Shown here: positions 63,119 through 64,000 of the stretch, piece after piece
Position numbering within the stretch: position 1 is the first letter of the stretch
Layout: each line of letters begins with the position of its first letter
NCBI GenBank assembly: GCA_031549525.1
Contig: JAVBPQ010000060.1
Span: forward strand, 1 to 64,000
Length of the DNA: 64,000 bases
From: WQUF01 sp031549525
GTDB lineage: Bacteria > Bacillota > Clostridia > Clostridiales > Clostridiaceae
Direction: 5' to 3'
Notes under the pieces: model-generated
Databases searched by the model: none
What the model was told of the DNA's origin: nothing
The model's input: only the letters and a program-made list of their open reading frames with translations
Program-made: the position numbers and the translations under genes

Positions 63119-64000
63119 ATATTTTTATTTTCCTCCAATATCTTGATCTTATCTTTTATTTTTGAAACTGATAACATAGGATTTATAGTATCTTCATGCG
63201 ATAAAGCAAGAAGTGATGATGCAGTTGCAAATTTTGCAGTGTAATTTATGTCAAAATTATTTACATAACCATATACCAAAGCTGCTACAAAGGCATCGCC
63301 AGCTCCTGTTACATTTACTATATTTGTATATGTTTTTTTAATAAATCCATTTGAGCTTCCATTGCTATAAAATAATCCATCTTCACCAAGGGTTATAAAG
63401 ATTCTCTTAATACCTTTATTTAAAAAGTATTCTTCAATCCTTTTTATATCATCTTTGTCTTTAATCTCTATACCAGTTAATATCTCGCATTCCAATTTAT
63501 TTGGTTTTATAGTGTGAAACCTGCCTATTATATCTTTTACTTTAGTAGCTTTTTTTGTTGAGACTGTGTCAAGAAAAAATACCATTTTAGAAAATTTTGA
63601 TGTTATGTGGTCTAAAGCTTCAAAAGAGAGGTTTGTATCTAAAACAGTGAGTAAGGAATTTTCAATGACCTTACTTTTTTTGTCTATAAAATCTGTTGTA
63701 ATATTTTCAAGTATATCCATATAAGAAATGGCAACAGCCATTTCGCCTGATTCATTTAATATGGATAAGTAGGTAGAAGTAGGTTTGTCTTCTATTATCA
63801 ATGAATGAGAAAAATCAATGCCTCCTAATTCTCCTTCCTTTAAAATTTTTTTTCCATAAAGATCATCACCTATAGCAGTGATAAATTTTACATTTAAAGA
63901 AAGCCTCGATAGATTATCTGCAATATTTCGCCCAACTCCTCCTAAAGATGTCTTTATAACTCCAGGGTTTGAATCAGAAAATTTTAATTTTTCATAAGGA
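63115..64000 (-). CDS. psuK: Pseudouridine kinase (PfkB family), 5' end beyond window
   Basis: Phosphorylates pseudouridine for PsuG. The frame is open to the right window edge (YEKLKFSDSNPGVIK, then LGGVGRNIADNLSRL, the first PfkB motif), so a TTG at 63801 is not the true start. The second PfkB signature is near the C terminus: VNVTGAGDAFVAALVYG with the catalytic aspartate. About 295 codons are visible; an N-terminal helix-turn-helix, present in some PsuK proteins, could lie outside. Confidence 0.93.
   Translation of the reverse strand, partial: PYEKLKFSDSNPGVIKTSLGGVGRNIADNLSRLSLNVKFITAIGDDLYGKKILKEGELGGIDFSHSLIIEDKPTSTYLSILNESGEMAVAISYMDILENITTDFIDKKSKVIENSLLTVLDTNLSFEALDHITSKFSKMVFFLDTVSTKKATKVKDIIGRFHTIKPNKLECEILTGIEIKDKDDIKRIEEYFLNKGIKRIFITLGEDGLFYSNGSSNGFIKKTYTNIVNVTGAGDAFVAALVYGYVNNFDINYTAKFATASSLLALSHEDTINPMLSVSKIKDKIKILEENKNI

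Overview
The window is a very AT-rich stretch of Gram-positive chromosome, most likely from a spore-forming member of the Clostridiaceae. Reasons: strong GGAGG-type ribosome binding sites with frequent GTG and TTG starts, the sporulation operons spoIIAA-spoIIAB-sigF and spoVAC-AD-AE, a fused IspH-ribosomal protein S1 gene beside cmk, a Rex redox repressor, an ffh-rpsP-khpA operon, and low-GC codon use throughout. No plasmid, prophage or CRISPR region is intact. Mobile DNA is present only as relics: a 5'-truncated ParB-like gene and a probable IS200/IS605 right end.

Layout. 1-8.0 kb: end of the pyrimidine operon (pyrK-pyrD), a HIT protein, then an RNA-modification and housekeeping run (HNH-like protein, RluB-type pseudouridine synthase, MnmM-like methyltransferase, YpmA-like small protein, BaiN-like flavoprotein, cmk, ispH-rpsA). 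8.2-12.5 kb: speD, a GNAT acetyltransferase, adenine deaminase and a phage-type amidase. 13-20 kb: accessory genes, namely a URO-D family protein with a small ORF and a GPH transporter, the ParB relic, and an LPXTG surface protein with six repeats. 20-25 kb: two peptidase genes, tRNA 2-selenouridine synthase and two unknown genes. 25.2-31.7 kb: one operon carrying the whole shikimate pathway plus chorismate mutase behind a consensus sigma-A promoter. 31.9-34.3 kb: a cyclophilin lipoprotein, a MerR-like protein, rex and tRNA-Arg(TCG).

34.5-40.9 kb is a compact glycan locus: a Wzm/Wzt-type ABC exporter, a 1023-residue methyltransferase / coiled coil / double glycosyltransferase protein, and a WsaF-like glycosyltransferase. 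It resembles a condensed S-layer or rhamnan glycan cluster and is the strongest candidate here for an under-described system. 41.6-45.3 kb: a MATE transporter and the PTS-dependent dihydroxyacetone kinase dhaKLM. 45.6-53.1 kb: a DUF4309 protein, RNase HI, ylxM-ffh-rpsP-khpA, a nitroreductase, an aldo/keto reductase and an NSS transporter with its tiny partner subunit. 53.1-57.5 kb: TetR, GPH transporter, DUF697 GTPase and speE. 57.6-61.3 kb: the two sporulation operons, the first with a near-perfect sigma-H promoter. 61.3-64 kb: an endonuclease IV-like protein and psuG-psuK, the latter cut by the window edge.

The less ordinary signals are mostly at RNA level: a slippery A7 at the end of cmk that would fuse it to ispH-rpsA, a leader motif shared by two unrelated genes, a long hairpin with alternative pairing before rex, an orphan hairpin-rich unit with its own terminator at about 41 kb, and an omega-RNA-like relic upstream of ade. 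All functional calls come from reading motifs by eye; no database search was run.
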